NCBI RefSeq assembly: GCF_000282575.1
Contig: NZ_AKJA01000010.1
Span: 1-64,000, forward strand
DNA length: 64,000 bases
Source of the DNA: Herbaspirillum sp. YR522
GTDB taxonomy: Bacteria; Pseudomonadota; Gammaproteobacteria; Burkholderiales; Burkholderiaceae_D
Direction: 5' to 3'
Part shown: piece after piece, positions 44,815-53,835 of the stretch
How the letters are laid out: each line of letters starts with the position of its first letter
Numbering within the stretch: the first letter of the stretch is position 1
Program-made: the position numbers and the translations under genes
Notes under the pieces: model-generated
Database searches by the model: none
What the model saw: the letters and a program-made list of their open reading frames with translations, nothing else
What the model was told of the DNA's origin: nothing

Positions 44815-46107
44815 ATGAACAAGCTCACTCAATCGCTCGCCAATACCGTGGCGGCCCGGTTCCACTACGCGTGGATCGTGGTCGGCGTGATCTTCCTGGT
44901 CCTGCTTTGCTCGGCCGGCATCCGTGCCACGCCTTCGGTCATGATCCTGCCGCTGGAGCAGGAATTCGGCTGGAGCCGCTCCACCATTTCCATGGTGATC
45001 TCGGTCAACATCGCGCTGTACGGCCTGATCGGCCCGTTCTCGGCGGCCGCCATGCAACGCTTCGGCATACGGAGCGTGGTGCTGGCGGCGCTGGCCTTAT
45101 TGGCCTTGGGCACGGCCTTGAGTACGTTGATGCAGATGCCGTGGCACATGTTGCTGTCGTGGGGGCTGCTGGTGGGCGTGGGCACCGGGGTGGCCGCCAA
45201 TACGCTGGGCGCCACCATCGTGGGACGCTGGTTCGAGAAGCGGCGCGGCCTGGCCATGGGCCTCTTGACCGCCAGCGCCGCCACCGGCCAGATGGTGTTC
45301 CTGCCGCTGATGGCGGCGATGGTGGGGGCCTACGGCTGGCGCTCGGTGGCGATCCTGGTGTCGGTGGTGGCGCTGCTGGCCATTCCGCTGGTGTGGCTGC
45401 TGCTGCCGGAAAGTCCCTCGGCCATCGGCACCACCATGCTGGGCCAGGCCGACGATCATCAGGAACCGACGCCGACCCGCAAGAATCCGTTGGCGATTGC
45501 CTTCGGCGCACTGCGCACCTCGGCCCGCATGCCAGACTTCTGGCTGCTGTTCTTGAGCTTCTTCGTTTGCGGCCTGTCCACCAACGGCTACATCGGCACC
45601 CAGTTCATCGCCATGTGCAACGACTATGGCATCAATGAAGTCGGCGGCGCGTCGATCCTGGCCGCGATGGGCCTGCTGGACCTGGTCGGCACCACGCTGT
45701 CGGGCTGGCTGTCGGATCGCTACAATCCGCGCGTGCTGCTGTTCTGGTATTACGGCCTGCGCGGCATCGCCCTGATCTTCCTGCCGTATGCCTTCGGCCT
45801 GCAGTACTACGGCCTGGCCATCTTCGCCGTCTTCTATGGCCTGGACTGGATCGCGACCGTGCCGCCCACGGTACGCCTGGCCAACGACGTCTTCGGTCGC
45901 GCAGCCGCTCCGATCGTGTTCGGCTGGATCGTCGCCGGTCACCAGCTGGGCGCGGCCACCGCCACCACCGTGGCTGGCTATCTGCGGGCCACGCTGGGCA
46001 ACTACACCTTGTCGTCGATCCTGATGGGCGTGGCCTGCCTGGTGGGCGCCGTGCTGGTGTTGCGCATCAAGGGCCAGCAGGCCATGCCGCATCCCGCCAC
46101 GGCCTGA
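44815..46107 (+). CDS. MFS transporter, monocarboxylate/oxalate-formate antiporter-like
   Basis: A 430-residue twelve-helix carrier. F-G-W-S-R-S-T-I-S after helix 1 and G-R-W-F-E-K-R-R-G-L-A-M-G between helices 4 and 5 are signatures of the oxalate/formate and monocarboxylate group. D-x-x-G-T-T-L-S-G-W-L-S-D-R-Y marks the second half. It follows marR in the same direction and precedes another MFS gene by 99 bp. Transport of a small carboxylate is probable; the exact one is unknown. Confidence 0.85.
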   Translation: MNKLTQSLANTVAARFHYAWIVVGVIFLVLLCSAGIRATPSVMILPLEQEFGWSRSTISMVISVNIALYGLIGPFSAAAMQRFGIRSVVLAALALLALGTALSTLMQMPWHMLLSWGLLVGVGTGVAANTLGATIVGRWFEKRRGLAMGLLTASAATGQMVFLPLMAAMVGAYGWRSVAILVSVVALLAIPLVWLLLPESPSAIGTTMLGQADDHQEPTPTRKNPLAIAFGALRTSARMPDFWLLFLSFFVCGLSTNGYIGTQFIAMCNDYGINEVGGASILAAMGLLDLVGTTLSGWLSDRYNPRVLLFWYYGLRGIALIFLPYAFGLQYYGLAIFAVFYGLDWIATVPPTVRLANDVFGRAAAPIVFGWIVAGHQLGAATATTVAGYLRATLGNYTLSSILMGVACLVGAVLVLRIKGQQAMPHPATA

Positions 46108-46206
46108 GCCCATCGCATGGGTCGATGGCCGGCATAAGCACGGCGCATGAAGCGTCGTGCCAAAGCTGGCTATACTGCCCGGCGACCCAACAGCGGGGAG
46201 CCGCGC

Positions 46207-47388
46207 ATGAGCACCAGCACCGATACGCCTCCGATGAGCTCACCCGGCGCGCGCCCGTTGCTGCCGCTGGTGGGGATCATCTTCTGCGAGTTCCTGTCGA
46301 TCGGCATTCCGCTGCCGGCGCTGCCGTTGCATGTCAATGGCGGGCTCGGGTACAGCGCCCTGGTGGTGGGCTGGGTGGTCGGCATCCAGTCGTTCTCGAC
46401 GATTCTTTCACGTCAATTCTCCGGTTCCTATTGTGATCGCCACGGCCCCCGGCGCGCGGTATGCGTCGGCTTGCCGCTGGCCGCCGCGGCCGGGCTGCTG
46501 TACCTGGCCTCGACCTGGATCGCCGATCCGGGCGCGAGCCTGGCGGTGTTGATCCTCGGCCGCCTGCTGATGGGACCAGCCGAGAGCCTGTATCTCACCG
46601 GCGCCATGACCTGGGGTATCGGACGCCTGGGGGTGGCCGGTACCGGGCGCGTGATGGCCTGGCAGGGCATGGCGATGTTCGCCGCGCTGGGCCTGGGCGG
46701 GCTGGTGGGCGTGGGCCTGCAGGAACGCTTCGGGTTTGCCGGCGTGGCCGGCGTCACCATCGCGCTGCCGCTGCTGGGCTGGGCCGTTGCCGCCGCGCTC
46801 GAGCCGCTGGCGGTCGTGCGGGGGCACGGCGATGGATTGCCGTTCGCAGCGGTGCTGCGCCTGATCGGGCGCTTCGGCATGGCCGCGGCCTTGAGCACGA
46901 TGCCTTTCGCCATCCTTACCAGTTTCCTGGTGCTGCTCTACAGGCATCACGACTGGAGCGGGGCGGGGCAGGCCATCTTCGGCTTCTCGGCCGGCTTCAT
47001 CGCGGTGCGGCTGCTGTTTGCCCATCTGCCCGAGCGCCTGGGCGCGCACCGGGTTGCGGTGGCGTCGGTGGCCATCGAACTGTGCGGCCAATTGTTGCTC
47101 TGGTCGGCGCCGCATCCGACGCTGGCGCTGGTGGGCACGGTCGTGACCGGGATCGGATTCTCGCTGGTGTTTCCATCGATGGGCTTGCAGGCCATGGCCC
47201 GCGTGCCGGCCCATTCGCGTGGACTGGCGATCGCCGGTTTCATGGCCTGCGTGGATGTGGCCGCAGGACTGACCGGGCCGGTGGTGGGCATGGTCATCGG
47301 GTGGGCCGGCTATCCGAGCGCGTTTTTCAGTGGGGCGCTGGCCTGCGTGGCGGCATTGATGGTGATGACGCGCCCGCGCCGGGGCTGA
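46207..47388 (+). CDS. MFS transporter, paralogue of the 42836 carrier
   Basis: A 393-residue YhhS/YfcJ-like carrier with twelve helices. The ATG at 46207 is chosen because GGGGAG lies upstream and the preceding frame is not hydrophobic or conserved. It shares the I-G-I-P-L-P-A-L-P-L-H opening, the M-x-W-G-I-G-R segment and the R-V-P-A-H-S-R-G-L-A-I block with the gene at 42836. This indicates duplication around the MarR-MFS pair. Substrate unknown. Confidence 0.83.
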   Translation: MSTSTDTPPMSSPGARPLLPLVGIIFCEFLSIGIPLPALPLHVNGGLGYSALVVGWVVGIQSFSTILSRQFSGSYCDRHGPRRAVCVGLPLAAAAGLLYLASTWIADPGASLAVLILGRLLMGPAESLYLTGAMTWGIGRLGVAGTGRVMAWQGMAMFAALGLGGLVGVGLQERFGFAGVAGVTIALPLLGWAVAAALEPLAVVRGHGDGLPFAAVLRLIGRFGMAAALSTMPFAILTSFLVLLYRHHDWSGAGQAIFGFSAGFIAVRLLFAHLPERLGAHRVAVASVAIELCGQLLLWSAPHPTLALVGTVVTGIGFSLVFPSMGLQAMARVPAHSRGLAIAGFMACVDVAAGLTGPVVGMVIGWAGYPSAFFSGALACVAALMVMTRPRRG

Positions 47389-47448
47389 CGGCCGGGCAGT
47401 GTCGATGCACCCGGGCACGGCCCCGGCGATGCGGGACCGTGGCTTGGG

Positions 47449-48258
47449 TCAATCCCAGGTCGGCGCGAAGTCCGGATTGGCCAGGCGCTCGCCACGGTCC
47501 AATGCAGCGATGGCTTTCATCTCGGCGTCGCTCAGCTTGATCCCGGTGGCCTGCAGGTTGCTCTCCAGGTTGGCCCGGCGGGTCGACGAGGGGATCACCG
47601 CAAAGCCTTGCTGCAGCGACCAGGCCAGTGCCACCTGTGCCGCCGACACGCCATGCCTGGCGGCGATCTCGGCCAGCGTGGCGTCCTGCATCACCTTGCC
47701 GTAGGCCAGCGGCATGTAGGCCGTGAGGTGGATGTCGTGCGCACGGGCGAACTCGACCACCTTGCGGTTCTGCAGGAAAGGATGGATCTCGACCTGGTTG
47801 GTGGCGATCTCGTGCGCGCCCACGGTGGCGATGGCGGCCTGCAGGTGGGCGATAGTAAAGTTGGAGACCCCGATCAGGCGCGTCAGGCCCTGCTGCTTGG
47901 CCTCGGCCAGCGCCGCCATGTAGTCGGCCACGGGCAAGGCGTCATCCGGTGACGGCCAGTGGATCAGCGTCAGGTCGACCTGGTCCACGCGCAGCTTGTG
48001 CAGGCTTTCCTTGAGGCTGTCGACCAGGCGCTCGCGCGCCAGGTTCTCGGTCCAGATCTTGGTGGTGATGAACAACTGCTCGCGTGCCACGCCGGCGGCG
48101 GCCACGGCCTGGCCGACCTCGGCTTCGTTGCCATAGATCTGGGCCGTGTCGATGTGGCGGTAGCCCAGCGCCAGGCCGGCGGTGACCGAGTCGATCACCT
48201 GCTGGTCCTTGAGCCGGAAGGTGCCCAGGCCGAATGGAGGTATCTTGTTGGTAGTCAT
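47449..48258 (-). CDS. dkgB: Aldo/keto reductase, 2,5-diketo-D-gluconate reductase B-like
   Basis: A 269-residue NADPH aldo/keto reductase. The catalytic tetrad is visible: Asp and Tyr in D-T-A-Q-I-Y-G-N-E, Lys in T-T-K-I-W and His in L-I-H-W-P-S-P. The cofactor region [10 protein letters not shown] is near the C-terminus. Size and sequence fit DkgB (YafB), which reduces diketogluconate or methylglyoxal. GAAAGGATATGC precedes the ATG at 48258. It is divergent from the LacI regulator that probably controls glucarate use, so a sugar-acid role is plausible. Confidence 0.85.
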   Translation of the reverse strand: MTTNKIPPFGLGTFRLKDQQVIDSVTAGLALGYRHIDTAQIYGNEAEVGQAVAAAGVAREQLFITTKIWTENLARERLVDSLKESLHKLRVDQVDLTLIHWPSPDDALPVADYMAALAEAKQQGLTRLIGVSNFTIAHLQAAIATVGAHEIATNQVEIHPFLQNRKVVEFARAHDIHLTAYMPLAYGKVMQDATLAEIAARHGVSAAQVALAWSLQQGFAVIPSSTRRANLESNLQATGIKLSDAEMKAIAALDRGERLANPDFAPTWD

Positions 48259-48375
48259 GCATATCCTTTCTTGGGTAACGAACGCCAGTATCACGCAGCG
48301 GGCGCTGGTCAGAAACCGGTCTGGTCACAAAACATTATTGAGGCGCGGTCAACAGTGCAAACGCAGGTTGTCGCT

Positions 48376-48405
48376 TTGGTAACGCTAACAGCCCGATGCT
48401 AGAAT
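48376..48405 (+). promoter_or_regulatory. Predicted lacI-type gene promoter with overlapping operator
   Basis: A -35-like TTGGTA (48376-48381) and -10 TAGAAT (48400-48405) are 18 bp apart. The operator TGGTAACGCTAACA (48377-48390) overlaps the -35 element and matches 12 of 14 positions of the two sites before the glucarate operon. Transcription would begin at or next to the A of the ATG at 48412, giving a leaderless message. No ribosome site is visible, which agrees. Confidence 0.6.
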
Positions 48406-48411
48406 GCGCGC

Positions 48412-49482
48412 ATGGTCGACACCGCTTTTCCTCCTTCCGTTCCAGCCGATGCCGAGCCGCGCCGCCGGGGTAGCCGCAAGAGCGCCGGCGGCATCACGCT
48501 GCGCGATGTGGCGCAATTGGCCGGCGTGGCGCCGATCACTGCCTCGCGCGCGCTCAATACGCCGCAGGCGGTGTCGCCCAGGGTGTTGCAGAAGGTGCGC
48601 GAAGCGGTCGAGCGCACCGGCTACGTGCCGAACCTGCTGGCCGGCGGCTTGGCGTCCAGCAAGAGCCGGTTGGTGGCGGTGGTGGTGCCCACGGTGATCG
48701 GCCCGGTATTCCAGGGCATCGTGCATACGCTCACCGAAACCCTGGCGGCGGCCGGTTACCAGGTCATGCTGGGCCAGAGCGGCTACGAGAATTCGCGCGA
48801 GGACGCCTTGCTGGAGGCGATCATCGGGCGCCGGCCCGATGGCGTGGTGCTGACCGGCATCATGCGTTCGCCCGAGGCCCGCAAGCGCCTGCTGGCCAGC
48901 GGCATTCCGGTGGTCGAGACCTGGGACCTGACACCCAACCCGATCGACATGCTGGTCGGGTTCTCGCATGAAGAGATCGGTCGCGAAGTGGCGCGCTACC
49001 TGCATCGCCTCGGCCGCAAGCGGGTGGCGGTGGTGGGCGGGCGCGACGAGCGCAGCCAACGCCGCATGAATGCCTTCGCCGAGCAGGCCGTGGCGCTGGG
49101 CATGGGGGCCGGCGACGGCGTGCCGATGCATGGCGTGGTCGCCCCGACCACGCTGGGCCAGGGCCGCGCCGGGCTGGTCGAACTGTTGCAGCGCCAGCCG
49201 GCCATCGATGCCGTCTTCTGCAGTTCCGACCTGCTGGCGCTGGGCGTGATGATCGAGGCCCAGGCGCGCGGCATGGCCATTCCGCGACAACTGGCGCTGG
49301 TCGGCTTCGGCGACCTCGATTTCGCCCGCGACCTGCAGCCGCAACTGACTACCGTGCGCATCGACGGCACCGCCATCGGCCAGCGCGCGGCGCGTTTCAT
49401 CATCGACCGCGCCAACGGCGTCGAGATCGCCCAGCCGGTGCTCGATGTCGGCTTTTCCATCATTAGCCGCCACAGCGCGTAG
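48412..49482 (+). CDS. LacI-family regulator of the glucarate operon
   Basis: A 356-residue LacI/GalR regulator. A flexible basic start is followed by the helix-turn-helix T-L-R-D-V-A-Q-L-A-G-V-A-P-I-T-A-S-R-A-L-N at ~26-46, the hinge, and a PBP1-like sugar-binding domain. It resembles GntR-type repressors of gluconate genes. The ATG at 48412 is the only suitable start. TGGTA-type operators occur at its own promoter and, twice, upstream of gudD, so autorepression and control of glucarate use are strongly suggested. A sterol-desaturase-family gene lies between regulator and target. Confidence 0.9.
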   Translation: MVDTAFPPSVPADAEPRRRGSRKSAGGITLRDVAQLAGVAPITASRALNTPQAVSPRVLQKVREAVERTGYVPNLLAGGLASSKSRLVAVVVPTVIGPVFQGIVHTLTETLAAAGYQVMLGQSGYENSREDALLEAIIGRRPDGVVLTGIMRSPEARKRLLASGIPVVETWDLTPNPIDMLVGFSHEEIGREVARYLHRLGRKRVAVVGGRDERSQRRMNAFAEQAVALGMGAGDGVPMHGVVAPTTLGQGRAGLVELLQRQPAIDAVFCSSDLLALGVMIEAQARGMAIPRQLALVGFGDLDFARDLQPQLTTVRIDGTAIGQRAARFIIDRANGVEIAQPVLDVGFSIISRHSA

Positions 49483-49562
49483 GTTGCCCGCCACTTCCGG
49501 CAGCAAGCATTGCTGCGGCGCGGCATAATGGCGGATTGCCTCATCTTGCGCTGCGTGTCTCC

Positions 49563-50684
49563 ATGGAAAAGATCATTGTCTACATCATCCCGGTGTTCCT
49601 CGTGCTCATCGGCGTGGAGTTCGCCTACGGCTATCTGCGCCGTCGCAACACCTATCGCCTGGCCGATGCGCTCAGCAGCCTGAGCCAGGGCGTCATCGGG
49701 CAACTGGTCGGCCTGGTCACGCAGCTGTTCCAGATCGGCCTGTACAGCATGGTCTATCGCGCCGTGGCGATCTTCCCGGCGGCGCGCTTCTGGCAGGGGG
49801 CGCTGGGCTGGCTGGCGGCAATCGTGCTGTTCGACTTCTTCGATTACTGGCTGCACCGCATGGGCCACGAGAATTCGCTGATGTGGGCGGCGCACGCGGT
49901 GCACCATCAAAGCCAGGATTTCAACCTGAGCACCGCCTTGCGCCAGGAGAGCACGGTAGTGCTGATCGGCTGGCTGTTCTACCTGCCCATGGCGGTGCTG
50001 GGCGTGCCACCCGAGCAATTCGCCATCGCCGGCCTGGTGGTGCTGGTCTACCAGTTCTGGATCCATACCGAACACATCGGCAAGCTGGGCTGGTTCGACC
50101 GGGTGTTCTCGTCTCCCTCCAACCATCGGGTCCACCACGCCGTCAACGACCAGTACCTGGACAAGAACTACGGCGGCATGCTGATCATCTGGGACCGGCT
50201 GTTCGGCACCTTCGCCGAGGAGCGCGAGCCCTGCGTGTATGGCACCCGCACCCCGCTCAACAGCTGGGACCCGTTGTGGGCGATCTCCAGCGGCTACTGG
50301 CAACTGGCGCACAGTGCCGCGGCGATGCCACGCTGGCAGGATCGCCTGAGGATCTGGTTCAAGCCGCCCGGCTGGCTGCCGCCCGGCATGCCCGCCAGCG
50401 GGCCGGCGTTCGACCTCGATGCCGCGCGCCAGCGCTACGAGATTGGCCTGCCGCGCTGGGCCAATGCACTGGCCATCGGCCAGTTTGCGCTGTTGCTGGG
50501 GGCCGCCGCGGCGCTGTTATGGGTCGCCGACGACGCATCCTACCTGCATCTGCTGGCTGCCAGCGCCGCCTGCCTGGTGGCGTTCTGGGCGCTGGGCGCG
50601 TTCCTGCAGCGGCGCCTCGGCGCCTTGGCCATGCTGGGCATCGACCTGGCGGCGGTGGCGGCTGCCTGGCTCGCCCTGAGCTGA
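49563..50684 (+). CDS. Fatty acid hydroxylase / sterol desaturase superfamily protein
   Basis: A 373-residue membrane di-iron protein. The eight-His clusters are visible as D-Y-W-L-H-R-M-G-H, H-A-V-H-H and, after further helices, N-H-R-V-H-H-A. An additional W-I-H-T-E-H segment lies between them. Four or more helices occur in the first 200 residues and a three-helix tail (~290-370) follows. Such enzymes hydroxylate or desaturate lipids. It lies 80 bp after the LacI gene and reads in the same direction. No sugar link is evident, so its place here may be accidental. Confidence 0.88.
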   Translation: MEKIIVYIIPVFLVLIGVEFAYGYLRRRNTYRLADALSSLSQGVIGQLVGLVTQLFQIGLYSMVYRAVAIFPAARFWQGALGWLAAIVLFDFFDYWLHRMGHENSLMWAAHAVHHQSQDFNLSTALRQESTVVLIGWLFYLPMAVLGVPPEQFAIAGLVVLVYQFWIHTEHIGKLGWFDRVFSSPSNHRVHHAVNDQYLDKNYGGMLIIWDRLFGTFAEEREPCVYGTRTPLNSWDPLWAISSGYWQLAHSAAAMPRWQDRLRIWFKPPGWLPPGMPASGPAFDLDAARQRYEIGLPRWANALAIGQFALLLGAAAALLWVADDASYLHLLAASAACLVAFWALGAFLQRRLGALAMLGIDLAAVAAAWLALS

Positions 50685-50716
50685 TTGCCCCCGCTCGACA
50701 TGCCTTGCGGCAAGCG

Positions 50717-50774
50717 TTGACATTCAAAATTGGTACCGCTACCATTCAAACGACCTGATTTGGTACCGCTACCA
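50717..50774 (+). promoter_or_regulatory. gudD promoter with two LacI-type operators
   Basis: A perfect -35 TTGACA (50717-50722) and a -10-like TACCAT (50740-50745) are separated by 17 bp. Two identical copies of TGGTACCGCTACCA lie at 50731-50744, over the -10, and 50761-50774, just downstream of the start point. They are 30 bp apart, about three helical turns, so two dimers could bind on one face. Binding would shut the promoter. Confidence 0.85.
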
Positions 50775-50830
50775 AATCAACATACCAGCAACCGTGTCGA
50801 TCTCGCCGTGCGCGGCCAAAGGAGTCAGCA

Positions 50831-52186
50831 TTGAGCACCAGCCCATTGGCGGTCGCAGGCCGCGGCGCCCCCATCGTGGTCGACATGCGGGTGATCCCGG
50901 TGGCCGGCCACGACAGCATGCTGTTGAACCTGTCCGGCGCCCACGGCCCCTACTTCACCCGCAATATCGTGATCCTCACCGACAGCGCCGGCCATACCGG
51001 CGTGGGCGAGGTGCCGGGCGGCGAGGCCATCCGCCAGACGCTGGAGGACGCTCGCAGCCTGGTGGTAGGGCAGTCGACGGGCAACTGGCAGGCGATCCTC
51101 AATCGCGCCCGCGGCGCCTTTGCCGAGCGCGACAGCGGCGGACGTGGCCTGCAGACCTTCGACTTGCGCATCGCCGTGCATGCCGTGACCGCGCTGGAGG
51201 CGGCGCTGCTGGACCTGCTGGGCCAGTTCCTGGCGGTGCCGGTGGCCGCGCTCCTGGGCCAGGGGCAGCAACGCGACGAGGTCGAGATGCTGGGCTACCT
51301 GTTCTATGTGGGCGATCGTCGCCAGACCGACCTGCCGTACCAGTCGGGCGCCGACGCCGAGGACGACTGGCAGCGCCTGCGCCATGAGGCAGCCCTGACG
51401 CCGCAGGCCATCGTGCGCCTGGCCGAGGCGGCCTACCAGCGTTACGGCTTCAACGATTTCAAGCTCAAGGGGGGCGTCATGCGGGGCGAGGAAGAGATCG
51501 CTGCCGTCACCGCCCTGGCCGAGCGGTTTCCGCAGGCGCGCATCACGCTGGACCCCAACGGCGGCTGGCTGCTCAAGGATGCCATCAGGCTGTGCCGCGA
51601 CCAGCATCATGTGCTGGCCTATGCCGAAGACCCGTGCGGCGCCGAGGACGGCTACTCCGGCCGCGAGGTGATGGCTGAGTTCCGCCGCGCCACCGGCTTG
51701 CAGACCGCCACCAACATGGTGGCCACCGACTGGCGCCAGATGGGCCATGCGATCTCGCTGCAATCGGTCGATATCCCGTTGGCCGACCCCCACTTCTGGA
51801 CCATGCAGGGTTCGGTGCGGGTGGCGCAGATGTGCCACGAATGGGGCCTGACCTGGGGTTCCCATTCCAATAATCACTTCGATATCTCGCTGGCGATGTT
51901 CACCCATGTGGCAGCCGCCGCGCCGGGACGCATCACCGCCATCGACACGCACTGGATCTGGCAGGACGGCCAGCGCCTGACGCAGGCGCCGCTGCAGATC
52001 GTGGGCGGGCGGGTCAGGGTACCCACCGCGCCGGGCCTGGGCGTGCAGCTCGACATGGCGCAGGTGGAAGCGGCGCACCAGCTGTATCGCAACATGGGAC
52101 TGGGCGCGCGCGACGATGCGGTGGCGATGCAATACCTGATCCCGGGCTGGACATTCGATCACAAGAGGCCTTGCCTGGTGCGCTGA
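50831..52186 (+). CDS. gudD: D-glucarate dehydratase
   Basis: A 451-residue enolase-superfamily enzyme that dehydrates D-glucarate (and often L-idarate) to 5-keto-4-deoxy-D-glucarate. K-x-K in F-N-D-F-K-L-K-G-G, the metal ligands in I-T-L-D-P-N-G-G-W and [14 protein letters not shown], and the His of G-S-H-S-N-N-H are the family's catalytic set. The TTG start at 50831 has AAAGGAG seven bases upstream. It is the first gene of the LacI-controlled operon and is followed by a matching transporter. Confidence 0.95.
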   Translation: MSTSPLAVAGRGAPIVVDMRVIPVAGHDSMLLNLSGAHGPYFTRNIVILTDSAGHTGVGEVPGGEAIRQTLEDARSLVVGQSTGNWQAILNRARGAFAERDSGGRGLQTFDLRIAVHAVTALEAALLDLLGQFLAVPVAALLGQGQQRDEVEMLGYLFYVGDRRQTDLPYQSGADAEDDWQRLRHEAALTPQAIVRLAEAAYQRYGFNDFKLKGGVMRGEEEIAAVTALAERFPQARITLDPNGGWLLKDAIRLCRDQHHVLAYAEDPCGAEDGYSGREVMAEFRRATGLQTATNMVATDWRQMGHAISLQSVDIPLADPHFWTMQGSVRVAQMCHEWGLTWGSHSNNHFDISLAMFTHVAAAAPGRITAIDTHWIWQDGQRLTQAPLQIVGGRVRVPTAPGLGVQLDMAQVEAAHQLYRNMGLGARDDAVAMQYLIPGWTFDHKRPCLVR

Positions 52187-52297
52187 CTTCGCGTTCGGCG
52201 CCACCAGGCGGCCCTCACCCACAAGAGCGTCCACAGGCGCCGGTTCGCACTCTTTCCAGTCAACAGAAGCATCGAGTCCTTCAGAGGAGACACGCTC

Positions 52298-53656
52298 GTG
52301 AGCCATCCATCCATGCCGGCCGGCGCTGCCGAACCGGCCAATCTCGTCCTTACCGGTGCGGTGGCCAAGATCAAGTGGCGCATCCTGCCGCTGTTCGTGG
52401 TGATGTTCATCGTCAACTATATCGACCGCGTCAACATCGGCTTCGTGCGCACCCACCTGGCAGCCGATTTGGGTATCGGGGCGGCCGCCTTCGGCCTGGG
52501 CGCGGGCCTGTTCTTTGTCGGCTATGCGCTGTTCGAGGTGCCATCCAACATGTTGCTGCAGCGCTACGGCGCCAAGGCATGGCTGACCCGGATCATGTTT
52601 ACCTGGGGCCTGGTGGCGGCGCTGATGGCCTTCGTGCATAGCGAGACCAGCTTCTACTTCATGCGCTTGCTGCTGGGCGTGGCCGAGGCCGGGTTCTTCC
52701 CGGGCGTGGTGTATTACTTTACGCAATGGTTGCCCAACCACGAGCGCGGACGTGCGATGGCGGTGTTCCTGTCGGGCTCGGCGATTGCCTCCATCCTGTC
52801 GGGGCCGGTCACCGGGGCCTTGCTGATGGTGGAGGGTAGCGGCCTGCATGGCTGGCAATGGATGTTCCTCATCGAGGGTGGTGTCTCGATGGCCCTGTGC
52901 GTGGTGGTGTGGGTGATGCTCGATTCGACGCCGCGCGATGCCAGGTGGCTGCAGCCGGACGAACGCGACGCGGTGGCGGCGGTGATCGCCGCCGAGCAGC
53001 AGGAGCGCGCCGCCAGTCGCGGGCCGCAGGTTTCGGTGCTGGGCCTGCTGCGCGACCCGCAGATAGTGCTGTTCTGCTTCATCTACTTCGCCATCCAGCT
53101 GACCATCTACGGCGCCACCTTCTGGCTGCCGACCATCATCAAGAAGATGGGCCAGTTCAACGACTTCCAGGTCGGCCTGTTCAATTCGATTCCCTGGATC
53201 GTGTCGATCCTGGCCATGTACTGTTTCGCGGTGCTGGCCGGGCGTTTCAGGAACCAGCAGGCATGGGTCGCGCTGACGCTGGTGATCTCGGCCATCGGCA
53301 TGTGCATCTCGGCCTTCAGCGGGCCGGTGGTGGGGTTTGTCGCGGTGTGCTTTGCGGGGATCGGTTTCAAGGCCGCGTCGTCGTTGTTCTGGCCGATTCC
53401 GCAAGGCTATCTCGATGCCCGCATCGCCGCGGCGGTGCTGGCGCTGATCAACTCCCTGGGCAACCTGGGCGGCTTCTTCGCCCCGGCCACGTTCGGCTAC
53501 CTGGAGCAGAAGACCGGTTCGATCCAGGGCGGCCTGTATGCGCTGTCGGGCGCATCGCTGGTGGCGGCGATGCTGGTCTTCCTGGCGCGCACCAGGCCGC
53601 AGGCCGAGGTCGGCGCGGCGCCCGGGCAGGGCGCGGGCGCCAAGCGCACCGTCTGA
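52298..53656 (+). CDS. gudP: MFS transporter, ACS family, probable glucarate uptake
   Basis: A 452-residue twelve-helix carrier. Y-I-D-R-V-N-I-G-F after helix 1 and F-E-V-P-S-N-M-L-L-Q-R-Y-G-A-K are ACS signatures shared with hexuronate, glucarate and tartrate carriers. It begins with GTG at 52298, with AGAGGAGA upstream. It lies 111 bp downstream of gudD, with a strong terminator after it, so the two form one operon. Glucarate uptake is inferred from this context. The gene name is by role; the sequence is nearer to tartrate/phthalate carriers than to enterobacterial GudP. Confidence 0.85.
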   Translation: MSHPSMPAGAAEPANLVLTGAVAKIKWRILPLFVVMFIVNYIDRVNIGFVRTHLAADLGIGAAAFGLGAGLFFVGYALFEVPSNMLLQRYGAKAWLTRIMFTWGLVAALMAFVHSETSFYFMRLLLGVAEAGFFPGVVYYFTQWLPNHERGRAMAVFLSGSAIASILSGPVTGALLMVEGSGLHGWQWMFLIEGGVSMALCVVVWVMLDSTPRDARWLQPDERDAVAAVIAAEQQERAASRGPQVSVLGLLRDPQIVLFCFIYFAIQLTIYGATFWLPTIIKKMGQFNDFQVGLFNSIPWIVSILAMYCFAVLAGRFRNQQAWVALTLVISAIGMCISAFSGPVVGFVAVCFAGIGFKAASSLFWPIPQGYLDARIAAAVLALINSLGNLGGFFAPATFGYLEQKTGSIQGGLYALSGASLVAAMLVFLARTRPQAEVGAAPGQGAGAKRTV

Positions 53657-53726
53657 CGCACGCCAGGTCGCCGGGGCATGACGCCGGCGGCCTAGATGGA
53701 TTTCTCCCGGGGACCGCTCCTCGTTT

Positions 53727-53756
53727 GCGCTCCCTGTCGGGGGCGCTTTTCTTTTT
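53727..53756 (+). terminator. Intrinsic terminator of the gudD-gudP operon
   Basis: GCGCTCCC pairs with GGGGGCGC (one T-G wobble) around a TGTC loop, followed by TTTTCTTTTT. It lies 70 bp after the transporter stop. Confidence 0.88.
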
Positions 53757-53835
53757 GGGCGTACCACCCCATCTGGCCAAGCAGGGCGCGCAGCGCAAAT
53801 CTATAATGATCGCGCCGCCACTTGCCAATTGCGCC

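Noticed and set aside
50825-53767. 980-residue open frame on the minus strand across gudD and gudP
   Set aside because: It is antisense to two intact genes with strong motifs and shows only Arg/His/Gln-rich antisense composition.
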